Source: Alphaproteobacteria bacterium
GTDB lineage: Bacteria; Pseudomonadota; Alphaproteobacteria; Sphingomonadales; Emcibacteraceae
DNA length: 6,295 nucleotides
Assembly (NCBI GenBank): GCA_013152615.1
Contig: JAADGA010000094.1
Location: forward strand, 1 to 6,295
Direction of reading: 5' to 3'
Shown here: one piece after another, positions 4,965 through 6,295 of the stretch
How the letters are laid out: every line of letters begins with the position of its first letter
Position numbering within the stretch: the stretch's first letter is position 1
Program-made: the position numbers and the translations under genes
Notes under the pieces: generated by a model
The model's input: only the letters and a program-made list of their open reading frames with translations
Databases searched by the model: none
Told to the model about the DNA's origin: nothing

Positions 4965-6184
4965 CTATTGATCTTTTTAAAAAATTTGACCCGATCCTGC
5001 GCGATTATAACAATCTGCCCGCCGGTGAGGCCAATCCCTTTACTGTCAGCATGGAAAAAATCCTCTCGCCGACGACCGCCATCATCAATGGCCGCGAAAC
5101 CATTCTGGCCGGGACCAATAATTATCTGGGTATGACCTTTAATCCCGAATGTCTGGCCGCCGCACAAGAGGCGCTGAATCACGAAGGTACCGGAACCACC
5201 GGATCACGGGTTCTTAACGGCACCTACAACAGCCATAAACAGTTGGAAGAAACCCTGAAGAAATTTTATGACGTCCGCCACGCCATTGTTTTTTCCACCG
5301 GTTATCAGGCCAACCTTGGCGTTATCTCGACACTTGTCGGCTCACGGGATTATGTGGTGATTGACGCCGACAGTCATGCCAGCATTTATGACGGTTGCGC
5401 CATGGGCAATGCCACCACTGTCCGGTTCAAACATAATGATCCTGAAAATCTTGACCGACGGCTGACCCGGATCCGTAAAAGTGATCCCGAGGCCGGAATA
5501 CTGGTCGTGCTTGAAGGGGTCTACAGCATGCTGGGCGATCAGGCACCGCTGAAGGAGCTTACCAGAATATCCAGAGGCCATAACGCCTGCATTCTGGTGG
5601 ACGAAGCCCATTCCGTTGGCGTTTTTGGCGAAAGCGGGCGCGGCGCAACCCAGGCACAGGGGGTCGAGGATCAGGTGGATTTTATCGTCGGCACCTTCAG
5701 TAAAAGTATTGGCACCATCGGCGGCTATTGTGTCTCCAACCATCCGAAATTCGAGGCGCTGCGTCTGGTCTGCCGACCCTATATATTTACCGCATCGCTG
5801 CCGCCCTCTGTCGTTGCCTCCGCGACCAAGGCACTGGAACTGATCAGCAACAGCAACCTTCGCCGCAAGCTGCTAAATAATTCCCTCAAACTGAACACAG
5901 GGCTTGACCACGCCGGGTTTAACATGGGCACCACCGGCGAAAGCCCGATTGCCGCCATTATTGTTGATGATCAGGATATGGCTATTGCTTTCTGGGGCGG
6001 GATGATAAGAGAAGGCGTCTATGTCAATCTGGCGCTGCCACCGGCGACCCCGAACCGGCTGAACCTGATGCGGTGCAGCCTGTCCGCCGCCCACAGCTTT
6101 GAGCAGATTGACTTTATGCTGGAAAAATTTATCGCCGTGGGTAACCAGCTCGGCATCCTGCGAAAAATTGCCAAGCTGGCCTGA
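4961..6184 (+). CDS. spt: Serine palmitoyltransferase (PLP-dependent alpha-oxoamine synthase)
   Basis: Predicted to catalyse the decarboxylating condensation of L-serine with a fatty acyl thioester, here probably acyl-carrier protein, to 3-ketodihydrosphingosine. This is the committed step of sphingolipid synthesis, carried out by a soluble homodimer. The 407 residues have the fold-type I motifs: NNYLGM (53-58), GTTGSRVLNGTYNSHKQLE (78-96), STGYQAN (112-118), His139 in DADSHAS (stacks on the PLP ring), DEAHSVG (214-220, Asp214 and His217) and Lys248 in GTFSKSIG (Schiff base). The C-terminal block has PPATP (360-364) and Arg371 in RCSLSAAH. Where I recall Sphingomonas paucimobilis SPT having Arg378 before PPATP, this protein has Leu359. 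There is little Shine-Dalgarno signal, fitting coupling to the carrier gene. Relatives BioF, ALA synthase and glycine C-acetyltransferase share the fold; the ligase/SDR/carrier context favours SPT. Confidence 0.92.
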   Translation: MTIDLFKKFDPILRDYNNLPAGEANPFTVSMEKILSPTTAIINGRETILAGTNNYLGMTFNPECLAAAQEALNHEGTGTTGSRVLNGTYNSHKQLEETLKKFYDVRHAIVFSTGYQANLGVISTLVGSRDYVVIDADSHASIYDGCAMGNATTVRFKHNDPENLDRRLTRIRKSDPEAGILVVLEGVYSMLGDQAPLKELTRISRGHNACILVDEAHSVGVFGESGRGATQAQGVEDQVDFIVGTFSKSIGTIGGYCVSNHPKFEALRLVCRPYIFTASLPPSVVASATKALELISNSNLRRKLLNNSLKLNTGLDHAGFNMGTTGESPIAAIIVDDQDMAIAFWGGMIREGVYVNLALPPATPNRLNLMRCSLSAAHSFEQIDFMLEKFIAVGNQLGILRKIAKLA

Positions 6185-6191
6185 ATAGGGG

Positions 6192-6239
6192 TTTTTTTAA
6201 GAGATGGGGGTTCCCGGTGATTTTTTTAAGAGATGGGGG
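6192..6239. repeat. Perfect 19-bp direct repeat after the sphingolipid operon
   Basis: Seven Ts followed by AAGAGATGGGGG occur twice, at 6192-6210 and 6221-6239, separated by 10 bp (period 29 bp). The first copy starts 7 nt after the synthase stop codon. The second copy runs straight into an inverted repeat, GGGGGA-TAC-TCCCCC (6235-6249). Confidence 0.85.
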
Positions 6240-6249
6240 ATACTCCCCC
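6235..6249. repeat. GGGGGA/TCCCCC inverted repeat (6-bp stem, 3-nt loop)
   Basis: Perfect 6-bp arms surround TAC. On the plus strand no T-tract follows, so it is not a standard terminator for the operon. On the minus strand the hairpin would be followed by CATCTCTTAAAAAAA, which has As and not Ts. Its G-run arms overlap the direct repeat, and a further C-run (6265-6269) could pair with either G-run. Confidence 0.6.
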
Positions 6250-6295
6250 GCTCGTCGCCTCGCTCCCCCACCTACGCTAAAGCTCCGGGCGCGCG
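6240..6295. other. GC-rich tail with C-runs, possibly part of a dispersed repeat
   Basis: This stretch is markedly richer in G and C than the coding sequence before it and contains C-runs at 6245-6249 and 6265-6269 separated by CTCG/CGCTC-type sequence. No start codon or ribosome binding site is evident on the plus strand. On the minus strand two frames end here (stops at 6279-6277 and 6274-6272), so the tail of a convergent gene cannot be excluded, but too little is present to call one. Confidence 0.35.

Noticed and set aside
4685..5182. Minus-strand frame across the carrier protein and synthase starts
   Set aside because: It spans two well-supported overlapping plus-strand genes and its low-complexity Ser/Arg stretches look like antisense coding.
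5342..5743. Minus-strand frame opposite the synthase active-site region
   Set aside because: The plus strand carries the catalytic DEAHS and TFSKS motifs here; the antisense frame has no recognisable content.
4961..6184. BioF, glycine C-acetyltransferase, ALA synthase or an autoinducer synthase (CqsA-like)
   Set aside because: All share the fold, but there are no biotin, threonine or haem genes nearby, and the adjacent acyl-AMP ligase, carrier protein and SDR match the ceramide locus.
6185..6295. Rho-independent terminator after the synthase gene
   Set aside because: The T-tracts come before, not after, the hairpin, and the GGGGGA/TCCCCC stem is followed by GCTCG with no T-run.
1..6295. CRISPR array, tRNA, rRNA, transposase, toxin-antitoxin or phage-defence genes
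   Set aside because: None seen: there are no regularly spaced repeats beyond the two 19-mers at the right end, and every open frame of substance is accounted for by the genes listed.

Overview
This window reads as a chromosomal segment of an alphaproteobacterium of moderate GC content (inferred). The reasons are an alphaproteobacterial-looking RecX and a four-gene block whose content and adjacency match the ceramide (sphingolipid) biosynthesis locus known from Caulobacter. No mobile-element gene, rRNA, tRNA or CRISPR array is visible. The genus cannot be fixed from the sequence alone.

Layout. On the minus strand, reading leftward from 760, lie recX and then a second gene. The second gene starts 1 nt after the recX stop and runs off the left edge, so only its first 65 codons are present and I do not recognise it. 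On the plus strand, starting only 23 bp from the recX start codon, is a ten-helix EamA/DMT-type exporter (784-1680). A 221-bp gap follows, holding a plausible sigma-70 promoter, a short inverted repeat and a roughly 140-nt leader. Next comes a co-directional block: fatty acyl-AMP ligase / acyl-ACP synthetase (1902-3641), extended SDR oxidoreductase (3711-4646), small acyl carrier protein (4689-4964) and serine palmitoyltransferase-type alpha-oxoamine synthase (4961-6184). The last two overlap by 4 nt (ATGA). A second good promoter candidate lies between the ligase and the SDR gene. The last 111 bp contain a perfect 19-bp direct repeat and a GC-rich tail that looks like a repetitive element cut by the window edge.

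How the genes work together (from known Caulobacter biochemistry plus inference). The ligase activates a fatty acid as acyl-AMP and loads it onto the dedicated carrier protein. The PLP enzyme condenses the acyl thioester with L-serine to give 3-ketodihydrosphingosine. A ceramide synthase, absent from this window, N-acylates the product, and the SDR enzyme reduces the 3-keto group to give dihydroceramide. The locus is therefore a known type of system. The points most worth a second look are a Leu where the structurally characterised Sphingomonas serine palmitoyltransferase has a substrate-carboxylate-binding Arg (from memory), the internal promoter, the long leader and the terminal repeat.
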